DNA of 8,257 nucleotides, taken from NCBI GenBank assembly GCA_964370405.1, contig CAYJJB010000079.1, positions 1-8,257 of the forward strand, in the 5' to 3' direction. The stretch comes from SIG603 sp964370405. Its GTDB lineage: Bacteria > Bacillota > Clostridia > Oscillospirales > Acutalibacteraceae. Below, piece after piece: positions 1-5,421 of the stretch; the stretch's first letter is position 1, and the number at the start of each line of letters is the position of its first letter. The position numbers and the translations under genes were made by a program. The notes under the pieces were generated by a model. The model was given only the letters and a program-made list of their open reading frames with translations. It was not told the origin of the DNA and searched no databases.

Positions 1-749
1 AATCTCAAACAAGCTGCGGCTGTTCCTCAAAAGTAGAAACAGCTCCAAGCTGCGGCTGTTCCTCAAAAGTAGAAACAGCTCCAAGCTGTGGTTGTTCCTC
101 AAAAGTAGAAACAGCTCCAAGCTGCGGCTGTTCATCAAACGATAACGAAACTTTAACAGATGTAAAGCCCACATTTTTTATGAAAGTAAAAAGTATTTTC
201 ACTTACGCTTTTGGCAGCTTTTTAGATGAAATTGCGCTTAATTTTGTTATAGGTTTAATTATTGCAGCACTCATAAGCACTTTTGTTCCACAAGAATGGT
301 TGTCAAGCTTTACAAATCCTTTTTTAAGTATGCTTGCAATGCTTATAATAGGCATACCTATGTATATTTGCTCTACAGCATCAATTCCCATTGCGCTTTC
401 TCTTATGTTAAAGGGAATTTCACCAGGAGCCGCGTTTGTGTTTTTATTTGCAGGTCCGATTACAAATATTGCTTCTCTTGCTATTTTAGGTAAAACTTTG
501 GGTAAAAAAGTTCTTTGCATATATTTAGTGTCTGCGGCATTTTGTGCTATGGTATTTGGATTTATTTTAGATTATATAATTAATATCTCAGGATATACTG
601 GTATTAGCAATATAATACAATCCGCTCACGAGCACCATACACCTATTTACATGGTGGCAGTTGCGGTAATTTTTGGAGCGCTAATTCTTGTAAGCCTTGT
701 TAGAAAATTTCTTCCCAAAAAGACAAAAACTTCTTGTTGCTCAAAATAA
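1..749 (+). CDS. Metal-efflux permease, C-terminal part (DUF318/ArsP-like, SO_0444 Cu/Zn type), 5' truncated
   Basis: Probably exports a soft metal or metalloid across the cytoplasmic membrane. The frame (first full codon at base 3) is open from the left edge to TAA 747-749, giving 248 visible codons. Met180 lies in the same frame without a stop and has no good ribosome binding site, so it is internal. Visible order: Ser-Gln-Thr, three copies of SCGCSSKVETAP, a fourth SCGCSS, a short linker, then about five hydrophobic helices. The helices carry the family signatures GIPMYICSTASIPIA and GAAFVFLFAGPITN. A His cluster (HEHH, bases 627-638) sits between the last two helices, and the protein ends in SCCSK. 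Known for the family: SO_0444-type Cu/Zn exporters carry a Cys-rich segment between two permease halves, which matches this layout. Metal specificity cannot be read from sequence. The 3' end faces the acetyltransferase with 9 bases between stops. Confidence 0.85.
   Translation, partial: SQTSCGCSSKVETAPSCGCSSKVETAPSCGCSSKVETAPSCGCSSNDNETLTDVKPTFFMKVKSIFTYAFGSFLDEIALNFVIGLIIAALISTFVPQEWLSSFTNPFLSMLAMLIIGIPMYICSTASIPIALSLMLKGISPGAAFVFLFAGPITNIASLAILGKTLGKKVLCIYLVSAAFCAMVFGFILDYIINISGYTGISNIIQSAHEHHTPIYMVAVAVIFGALILVSLVRKFLPKKTKTSCCSK
12..137 (+). repeat. In-frame 36-bp tandem repeat, 3.5 copies, encoding Cys-Gly-Cys units
   Basis: Full copies occupy 12-47, 48-83 and 84-119; a partial copy runs 120-137. 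Each full copy encodes the 12 residues SCGCSSKVETAP. Copy 3 differs at bases 89 and 92 (TGC to TGT, GGC to GGT), both silent. Copy 4 has a silent change at base 134. Bases 3-11 (Ser-Gln-Thr) do not match the end of a unit, so the array seems to begin inside the window. The copies are contiguous with no spacers. Near-identity at DNA level suggests recent duplication by slippage or unequal exchange. The product would be a flexible cytosolic arm with four CxC sites at 12-residue intervals. Confidence 0.93.
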
Positions 750-758
750 AAGTAAAAC

Positions 759-1164
759 TTAAAGAATATATTTATAAATACATTTTTCTTTTTCGCCCTC
801 TTTATACATATCGTTATAAGGGGGCACTTTTACTATACCGTGAAACTGTGCTCCTGCATAATCACAGGTTTTTCGAGATGCAAAATTATCGGGATTACAG
901 GTTATGATAATCTCTTTAAAGCCATGTTTTTTCGCAAGTCTAAATAAAAGTTTANNNNNNNNNNCCATATCCGATATGGCCACCATAGTAAAGTTTTTCG
1001 CCATGTCCCACTCTAAAGTCACATTCTCCAAGCTCGGTATTATTATGAAGACAAATTTTGAAATGATAAGCGGGAGCAAAATCTTTTATAGGATCTGCTG
1101 GTGTGGTTTTTATAAGTTTTAAATAAATTTCTTCATCTTTTAAAAAATCTGTATCAAAAAACAT
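759..1164 (-). CDS. GNAT-family N-acetyltransferase, interrupted by an assembly gap
   Basis: Predicted to transfer acetyl from acetyl-CoA to an amine; the substrate is unknown. ATG 1164-1162 is preceded by AAAGGAG (1174-1180, 9-base spacer) inside the end of the upstream AAA ATPase gene. The first 66 residues end in GGHIGY and match the start of the GNAT core. After the Ns the reading continues in another frame with KLLFRLAKKHGF, IIITCNPDNFASRKTC and KCIYKYIL, then TAA 761-759. Visible residues total about 131, against roughly 145-150 in relatives as I remember them. The missing stretch should contain the RGxxxA-type acetyl-CoA pyrophosphate loop. The frame change is best explained by a wrongly sized gap, not a real frameshift. 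It is probably co-transcribed with the ATPase, whose stop lies 3 bases before this start. Confidence 0.8.
955..964. other. Assembly gap (10 N) inside the acetyltransferase gene
   Basis: Ten consecutive Ns, which looks like a fixed-length placeholder. On the minus strand the frames on the two sides join only if the true number of missing bases is a multiple of three, and ten is not. From the usual spacing between the HIGY motif and the following helix in this family, I estimate about 45 missing bases. Confidence 0.95.
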
Positions 1165-1167
1165 AGT

Positions 1168-2700
1168 TTAAAGCTCCTTTGTCCAATATTTTCTATCAAG
1201 TGTTCGGTACTGTACCGCTTCTGCTGCATGTTCTGCTTCTATAGTATCACTGTTTGCAAGGTCGGCTATAGTTCTTGCCACTTTTACCACCCTGTCATAG
1301 GCTCTTGCAGAAAGTCCCAAATTTTCAAACGCCCTTTGAAGCAAATCTTTTGCAGCACTGCTAATTTTTGCAAATTCTTGCAGTTTGTCAGCACTTATTA
1401 CAGCGTTACAAGTTATTTTAGTACCTTCAAAACGTTTTGATTGCAATGCTCTTGCGGCGTCTACTCTGGCTTTAACATCTTTTGAAGACTCTTCTTTTTT
1501 ATTTGATACCAGTTGCTCATATTCAACAGGAGGCACCTCTATATGAATGTCAAGTCTATCAAGCAGTGGTCCTGAAATTCTTGATAAATATTTATTAACC
1601 ACTCTGGGAGAGCAAGTGCAGTGTTTGGTTGGATGTCCAAAAAAGCCACAGGGGCAAGGGTTCATTGCGGCTACAAGCATTATATTGCAAGGGTAGCTCA
1701 CCGTGCCGAAAACTCTTGATATAGTAACTTCTCTGTCTTCTAAAGGTTGTCTTAAAATTTCCATTGCAGTTCTTGAAAACTCAGGAAGCTCATCTAAAAA
1801 TAGCACTCCGTTATGAGAAAGTGAAATTTCACCTGGTCTTGGTATGGTGCCACCTCCTGATAAACCATTTGTTGAAATTGTATGGTGAGGGGATCTAAAG
1901 GGTCTTATTGTGATGAGCGGCGTGTCTGAACTTAGCTTTCCAGCTATTGAGTGAATTTTTGTGGTTTCTATAGATTCTTCTGATGTCATGTCAGATAAAA
2001 TTGAGGGCAGCCTTTTTGCAAGCATACTTTTTCCAGATCCTGGTGGACCTATTAAAAGTAAATTGTGTCCGCCACTTGCAGCAATTTCAAGCGCTCTTTT
2101 TACATGTTCTTGTCCTCTAACATCAGCAAGGTCTAAGTTTTGAAGCAGTGAAGCGTTTGTGTTTTTGTTATATGTGGTTGGTAAAATAGGCTTGTCGCCT
2201 CTTAAATGTTCTATAAGTGAAACAATATTTTCACATGCATATACTTGTATTCCCTCCACAACAGATGCCTCAAGTGCGTTTTGTGCAGGTAAAAACACAT
2301 GCATAAATCCGTATTCCTTTGCGGCAATTGTCATGGCTAGTGCACCCCTTACAGGTCGCAAATCGCCTTTTAAAGACAACTCACCAATAAAAACGCAATC
2401 ATCAGTTTTTGATATGAGCTGTCTTGATGCCTTTAATAGAGATATCATTAGTGGAAGATCGTATATAGGACCCTCTTTCTTTTTATCAGCAGGCGCTAAA
2501 TTCATAGTGATCTTACTAACAGGAAATTTAAAACCGCAATTTTTGATTGCAGAGCGCACACGATCTCTTGATTCTTTTACAGCAGTATCAGGAAGTCCAA
2601 CTAAATCAAAAGAGGGAAGGCCTGATGAAATATCACATTCTACCTCTACTTTAAAGGCATCCATTCCAAAAAGTCCCATACTATAAGCGTGATTTACCAT
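1168..2700 (-). CDS. comM: YifB/ComM family Mg-chelatase-like AAA+ ATPase
   Basis: Cytosolic AAA+ ATPase of 510 residues, the normal length for the family. Order: N-terminal ChlI/Lon-like fold (about 1-170), AAA core (about 190-395), C-terminal Mg-chelatase lid (about 405-505). Visible motifs: Walker A GPPGSGKS (218-225), Walker B VLFLDE (299-304), the MNPCPCG segment (346-352), a likely zinc-binding cluster C349, C351, C361, C363, the arginine-containing GPLLDRLDIH (377-386), and LSARAYDRVVKVARTIADL (463-481). Known: ComM of Gram-negatives is a hexameric helicase driving branch migration during natural transformation; the role of the Firmicutes orthologues is less clear. ATG 2700-2698 follows AAAGGGGG (2708-2715, 7-base spacer) and a consensus promoter. 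It lies upstream of the acetyltransferase gene and is divergent from the sigma factor gene. Family assignment is secure; a competence role is inference. Confidence 0.95.
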   Translation of the reverse strand: MVNHAYSMGLFGMDAFKVEVECDISSGLPSFDLVGLPDTAVKESRDRVRSAIKNCGFKFPVSKITMNLAPADKKKEGPIYDLPLMISLLKASRQLISKTDDCVFIGELSLKGDLRPVRGALAMTIAAKEYGFMHVFLPAQNALEASVVEGIQVYACENIVSLIEHLRGDKPILPTTYNKNTNASLLQNLDLADVRGQEHVKRALEIAASGGHNLLLIGPPGSGKSMLAKRLPSILSDMTSEESIETTKIHSIAGKLSSDTPLITIRPFRSPHHTISTNGLSGGGTIPRPGEISLSHNGVLFLDELPEFSRTAMEILRQPLEDREVTISRVFGTVSYPCNIMLVAAMNPCPCGFFGHPTKHCTCSPRVVNKYLSRISGPLLDRLDIHIEVPPVEYEQLVSNKKEESSKDVKARVDAARALQSKRFEGTKITCNAVISADKLQEFAKISSAAKDLLQRAFENLGLSARAYDRVVKVARTIADLANSDTIEAEHAAEAVQYRTLDRKYWTKEL

Positions 2701-2741
2701 GAGTTTACCCCCTTTAAATCTGTGTTCTTAATTATATATAC

Positions 2742-2770
2742 ATTATACGACATAATAAAAGTCATATCAA
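2742..2770 (-). promoter_or_regulatory. Sigma-A promoter of the comM-acetyltransferase unit
   Basis: On the minus strand, -35 TTGATA (2770-2765) and a perfect -10 TATAAT (2747-2742) are separated by 17 bases. The predicted start, near 2735, leaves a leader of about 35 bases before the ATG at 2700, with the Shine-Dalgarno sequence inside it. One AAGTC box (2769-2773) overlaps the -35. Confidence 0.82.
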
Positions 2771-2848
2771 GTCGAAAAATGTGTAAAAATGACTAAAAAT
2801 TATAATTAAGTCAAAAATTTTTTTTACAAAACAATATTTACTTGACTT
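2759..2848. promoter_or_regulatory. Candidate operator region: AAGTC boxes and inverted repeat between divergent promoters
   Basis: AAGTC occurs at 2759-2763 and 2769-2773, exactly 10 bp apart, and again at 2808-2812. The last two extend to AAGTCGAAAA (2769-2778) and AAGTCAAAAA (2808-2817). AAGTCAA (2808-2814) is the perfect inverse of TTGACTT (2842-2848), which covers the -35 of the sigma factor gene. Position next to both -35 elements and helical phasing suggest a binding site. The 2769 box resembles a Spo0A box (TGTCGAA) with one mismatch. No regulator is identified, and AT-richness makes chance matches possible. Confidence 0.4.
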
Positions 2849-2870
2849 GTGGAGCTTATGCGTGTATACT
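2842..2870 (+). promoter_or_regulatory. Sigma-A promoter of the SigH-like gene
   Basis: -35 TTGACT (2842-2847) and -10 TATACT (2865-2870) with a 17-base spacer. Transcription would start near 2877, leaving a leader of about 26 bases before ATG 2903. The promoter lies inside the longest open frame, which begins at GTG 2849, so that upstream start cannot be used from this promoter. Confidence 0.75.
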
Positions 2871-2902
2871 TAGATAAAATGAAATCGGGTCGGAGAGTGA
2901 AA

Positions 2903-3457
2903 ATGCAGGATTTTGAGAACATGGAACTTACAGAGTTGTTAGAAAACCTTGATGCTCAAGAAGCTTTTTCAGAAATTGAAACTCGATTTATTTGGCTTAT
3001 TAAGTCGAAAATTTTTTCACTAGGAGCAAAACCTAGCGATGACATGTTGCAAGAAGGCAGACTAGCACTTTTTGATGCAGCCAAAACCTATAAGAGTGAT
3101 TTAGGCGCATCTTTTAAGACCTATGCTGGTGTATGCATATATAATCGTATATCCAACATGATCAGAGCAAAAAAGAATGTACCACTTAGCGATTTTTTAT
3201 CAATTGAGGAACTCTCGGCAGAGGATAGAATTTTAGTAGACTCGCCGGAAGTTGAATTTGAAAAACGGGAAAACTATGAAGCTGTTTTAAGTAAAATCCA
3301 CATAACCTTGTCTGATTTTGAATGTAAGGTATTGGCACTATATTTAAGTGGTTATAAGCGTGCTGAAATTCAGGAGAAATTCTCCATTTCAATAAAGGCT
3401 TATGACAATGCAATAGCTCGTGTTAGAAAAAAGCTAAAGGCAAACCCATTTTTGTAA
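2903..3457 (+). CDS. Sigma-70 family RNA polymerase sigma factor, SigH-like
   Basis: Directs RNA polymerase to an alternative promoter set. With ATG 2903 it has 184 residues. Region 2 covers about residues 20-92, including DDMLQEGRLALFDAAKTY and the FKTYAGVCIYNRISNMIR segment that contacts the -10. A linker follows, then region 4 with its helix-turn-helix at about 124-178 (LSDFECKVLALYLSG, then IKAYDNAIARVRKKL). Region 3 is absent. This resembles sporulation sigma-H more than ECF factors. I chose ATG 2903 because GGAG (2892-2895) sits 7 bases before it and the promoter -10 lies upstream at 2865-2870; the longer frame from GTG 2849 would add 18 residues but overlaps the promoter. It is shorter than the roughly 215-residue Bacillus SigH, so it may be a paralogue and not true SigH. 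Confidence 0.85.
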   Translation: MQDFENMELTELLENLDAQEAFSEIETRFIWLIKSKIFSLGAKPSDDMLQEGRLALFDAAKTYKSDLGASFKTYAGVCIYNRISNMIRAKKNVPLSDFLSIEELSAEDRILVDSPEVEFEKRENYEAVLSKIHITLSDFECKVLALYLSGYKRAEIQEKFSISIKAYDNAIARVRKKLKANPFL

Positions 3458-3475
3458 GGTAGGTATATTACCTTA
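3455..3475 (+). other. Weak inverted repeat at the end of the sigma factor gene
   Basis: TAAGGTA (3455-3461) and TACCTTA (3469-3475) can form a 7-bp stem with a 7-base loop, starting at the stop codon itself. No T-tract follows, so it is not a standard intrinsic terminator. It could pause polymerase or protect an mRNA end, or be a protein-binding palindrome. Confidence 0.3.
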
Positions 3476-3578
3476 ACATATGCCCATCAATACAGTTTGA
3501 CATTTGATTTATTTTAAGTGAGCGGTGCAACTCCGTATAGGGCGAAATATCTTATATACTCAAAAGCGAGGGAAAAAA
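3476..3578 (+). other. Leader upstream of the zinc-ribbon gene, no assigned element
   Basis: About 100 bases lie between the sigma factor hairpin and the zinc-ribbon start. Bases 3515-3550 are richer in G and C than their flanks. TTGACA at 3497-3502 is a perfect -35 hexamer, but no -10 lies at 16-18 bases. TATACT at 3555-3560 lacks a -35. I recognise no riboswitch. GTG 3525 is in frame with the gene but lacks a well-placed Shine-Dalgarno sequence. Confidence 0.35.
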
Positions 3579-3857
3579 ATGTTTGAAGACAAAAACCTAA
3601 TCTGCAAAGAATGTGGCTCTGAATTTACTTTCACAGCCGGCGAGCAAGAATTTTATGAATCAAAAGGCTTTGTAAATGAGCCACAAAGATGTAAAACTTG
3701 CCGTACAAACCGTAAAGCATCTGCAAGAACAGAGCGTGAGCAATTCACAGCAACTTGCGCATCTTGCGGACAAGAAGCAACTGTACCTTTCAGACCACGT
3801 GAAGACAGACCTGTATACTGCAGCGACTGCTTTGCAAAAATGAGAGAAGAGCAATAA
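3579..3857 (+). CDS. Small double zinc-ribbon protein (CxxC-x17-CxxC family)
   Basis: A 92-residue soluble protein with four CxxC pairs: C9/C12, C38/C41, C60/C63 and C81/C84. The first two frame a ribbon of the 'probable zinc-ribbon' type (CKECGSEFTFTAGEQEFY, then EPQRCKTCR). The last two are separated by exactly 17 residues, matching the family named for this spacing. It probably binds two zinc ions. Function is unknown; nucleic-acid or protein binding is inference, supported by the basic linker (about residues 42-53). ATG 3579 is chosen because GAGGG (3568-3572) lies 6 bases upstream and family members, as I recall them, start MFEDK; the in-frame GTG 3525 would add 18 unrelated residues. 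It follows the sigma factor gene on the same strand and is closed by a strong terminator, so the two may be co-transcribed. Confidence 0.85.
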   Translation: MFEDKNLICKECGSEFTFTAGEQEFYESKGFVNEPQRCKTCRTNRKASARTEREQFTATCASCGQEATVPFRPREDRPVYCSDCFAKMREEQ

Positions 3858-3880
3858 TTTTTGCTAACATTTAGTTGTAA

Positions 3881-3912
3881 AAAAACTCCGCCTTTTTTAA
3901 GGTGGAGTTTTT
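3881..3912 (+). terminator. Intrinsic terminator after the zinc-ribbon gene
   Basis: Arms 3881-3894 and 3899-3912 pair over 14 bp (one G-U pair) around a TTTT loop. The core is ACTCCGCCTT against AAGGTGGAGT, followed by TTTTT. The A-run on the left makes it potentially bidirectional. It separates the sigma/zinc-ribbon unit from the trmK operon. Confidence 0.92.
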
Positions 3913-3939
3913 GCAGTTTAATTAACGTGAAATTTAACT

Positions 3940-3953
3940 ACCGCTTTTGCGGT
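3940..3953 (+). other. Small GC hairpin in the trmK leader
   Basis: ACCGC (3940-3944) and GCGGT (3949-3953) form a 5-bp stem with a TTTT loop, 29 bases before trmK and followed by TTTAAT. It may be part of the trmK promoter/leader or a short secondary stop. Between the terminator and trmK I see no -35/-10 pair that leaves room for the ribosome binding site at 3967-3972, so the operon promoter is unassigned. Confidence 0.3.
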
Positions 3954-3981
3954 TTAATATATATATAAGGAGCAAAAATCC

Positions 3982-4656
3982 ATGCGTGAACTATATAAAC
4001 TAAGCTTAAGGCTTGATAAATGCGCACAATTTGTAAGAGAGAATGTAAAAGTGGCAGACATAGGGACTGACCACGGATACCTGCCTATTTGGCTCATTAA
4101 AAGTGGCAAAAATTCACAGGTTACAGCTGCTGATGTAAATGAAGCGCCGTTGTCAACTTGTGCTTTAAATGCAAAAAAATATAATGTAGAAATTAACACC
4201 GTTTTATCAAATGGTTTTGAAAATATAGATGAAAATTTAGTAGATGATGCAGTAGTTGCAGGTCTTGGCGGAGAAATGATAATTAAAATAATTGAAGGTG
4301 CGACTTGGCTTAGAAATAACCAAAAGCGACTTGTCTTACAGCCAATGAGCATGCCTGAAAAGCTTCGTGCCTATCTATTTAAAGAAGGTTTTTCAATAAT
4401 TCGTGAAGAACTTGTAATGGACGAGGGAAAACTTTACTCAGTTATGCTTGTAAGATATCAAGAGGAAGAACATGAAAATATTGAAGTATATATGGGCAAA
4501 ATACAGCCAAAATCAGATTACAGTGAAGAGTATGCCTATAGGGTTGTGACAAAACTTCACAACAATAACAAGGCGTCAAGAAAAATTGGAGATGAAGAGA
4601 CTTGTAATTTAAGAACAAGTCTAATAAAGGAAATAAGTGATAAATATTTAAGGTGA
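3982..4656 (+). CDS. trmK: tRNA (adenine(22)-N(1))-methyltransferase
   Basis: Methylates N1 of A22 in the D-stem/loop region of tRNAs, using S-adenosylmethionine, in the cytosol. The 224 residues match the usual family length. The Rossmann-type class I fold begins early: LDKCAQFV (11-18), motif I VADIGTDHGYLP (24-35), acidic residue D51 for the SAM ribose, AGLGGE (93-98), and LQPMS (119-123) where the catalytic motif is expected. A helical C-terminal part follows from about residue 165, as in Bacillus TrmK (YqfN). AAGGAG (3967-3972) lies 9 bases before ATG 3982. The stop TGA 4654-4656 is 4 bases before the Nif3-like gene, whose ribosome binding site overlaps this gene's end, pointing to coupled translation. 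The trmK-yqfO pairing is widely conserved in Firmicutes and supports the call. Confidence 0.95.
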   Translation: MRELYKLSLRLDKCAQFVRENVKVADIGTDHGYLPIWLIKSGKNSQVTAADVNEAPLSTCALNAKKYNVEINTVLSNGFENIDENLVDDAVVAGLGGEMIIKIIEGATWLRNNQKRLVLQPMSMPEKLRAYLFKEGFSIIREELVMDEGKLYSVMLVRYQEEEHENIEVYMGKIQPKSDYSEEYAYRVVTKLHNNNKASRKIGDEETCNLRTSLIKEISDKYLR

Positions 4657-4660
4657 GATT

Positions 4661-5413
4661 ATGAAAATAAATGATGTTTACAGTAAAATAAATGAAATAG
4701 CACCATTTGATACATCTTTAAGTTTTGATAATACAGGGCTTTTGATAGGGGATATGTATGAAGATGTAAACAAGGCGCTTATTTGCCTTGATTTAAGCGA
4801 TGATGTAATAGAAGAAGCATTATCTATAGGCGCAACACTTATCATCACACACCACCCTGTAATTTTTTCGCCGCTTAAAAGCGTAAGTGCAAATTCTTTG
4901 GTTGCAAAGGCTATACGAAGTAGCATTAATGTATTGTCTTGTCATACAAATTTAGATAAAAGCGAGAGCTTTGGTGTAAATATCGCACTTGCAAAGTCCT
5001 TGGGGCTTGAAAATGTAAAATGTGTATCACAAGATGACATTTTATTTGTGGGAGAGCTTGAAAATGAAATGGATATTAAAGATTTTTGCAAATTGGTAAA
5101 AGAAAATCTTAATTCAGAATGTGTGCTATGTACCCATGATAGTAAAAAAGTAAAAAGCATATCATTTTGTTCTGGTGCAGGTGGTGGCATGCTAGAGATT
5201 GCTAAAATGAATTCAGATGTTTTTCTTACAGGCGAAATAAAGCATCATGAATTTTTAATGGCAAGAGAGCTTAACTTCCCTGCGATTATGGCTGGACATT
5301 ATGAAACGGAAAAACCTTTTGCAAGACTACTTTTAAAATACTTACAAGATGAAATAAAAAATGTTGAGTTTATTATTTCAGATAAGGAAAGTAATCCTGT
5401 AAAAGCTTATTAG
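4661..5413 (+). CDS. Nif3-like dinuclear metal center protein (YqfO/GTP cyclohydrolase I type 2 family)
   Basis: A 250-residue protein of the Nif3/DUF34 family, which forms hexameric toroids with a two-metal site per subunit; the biochemical role is unsettled. Metal-ligand motifs are present: ITHHP with H64 and H65, CHTNLD with D99, and AGHYETE with H213 and E215. SGAGGG (171-176) and LTGEIKHHE (189-197) are also family signatures. Bacillus YqfO is about 370 residues because a PII/CutA-like domain is inserted centrally; here the two halves are joined by only about 65 residues (roughly 105-170), so this is the short form. The Shine-Dalgarno-like AAGGTGAG (4650-4657) overlaps the trmK stop. The next gene, rqcH, starts 8 bases after this stop. 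Confidence 0.93.
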   Translation: MKINDVYSKINEIAPFDTSLSFDNTGLLIGDMYEDVNKALICLDLSDDVIEEALSIGATLIITHHPVIFSPLKSVSANSLVAKAIRSSINVLSCHTNLDKSESFGVNIALAKSLGLENVKCVSQDDILFVGELENEMDIKDFCKLVKENLNSECVLCTHDSKKVKSISFCSGAGGGMLEIAKMNSDVFLTGEIKHHEFLMARELNFPAIMAGHYETEKPFARLLLKYLQDEIKNVEFIISDKESNPVKAY

Positions 5414-5421
5414 GAGGATTT

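Noticed and set aside
12..137. Possible CRISPR array because of a 36-bp repeat period
   Set aside because: The copies are directly contiguous with no spacers, and the repeat is in frame within a permease gene.
769..780. Perfect 12-bp palindrome TATTTATAAATA near the convergent gene ends
   Set aside because: It is A/T only, lies inside the acetyltransferase coding end, and lacks a GC stem, so it is not a credible terminator or operator.
2159..2686. Plus-strand open frame of 175 codons opposite the AAA ATPase
   Set aside because: It lies wholly within the strongly conserved comM gene on the other strand and shows no recognisable domain; it is a shadow frame.
3497..3502. Perfect -35 hexamer TTGACA before the zinc-ribbon gene
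   Set aside because: No -10-like sequence at 15-19 bases downstream.
3525..3578. N-terminal extension of the zinc-ribbon protein from GTG 3525
   Set aside because: No well-placed Shine-Dalgarno sequence, no family resemblance in the extra 18 residues, and ATG 3579 has GAGGG 6 bases upstream.
3958..3963. TATATA as -10 for trmK with TTAACT at 3934-3939
   Set aside because: Transcription would start near 3970, inside the Shine-Dalgarno sequence (3967-3972), leaving no usable leader.
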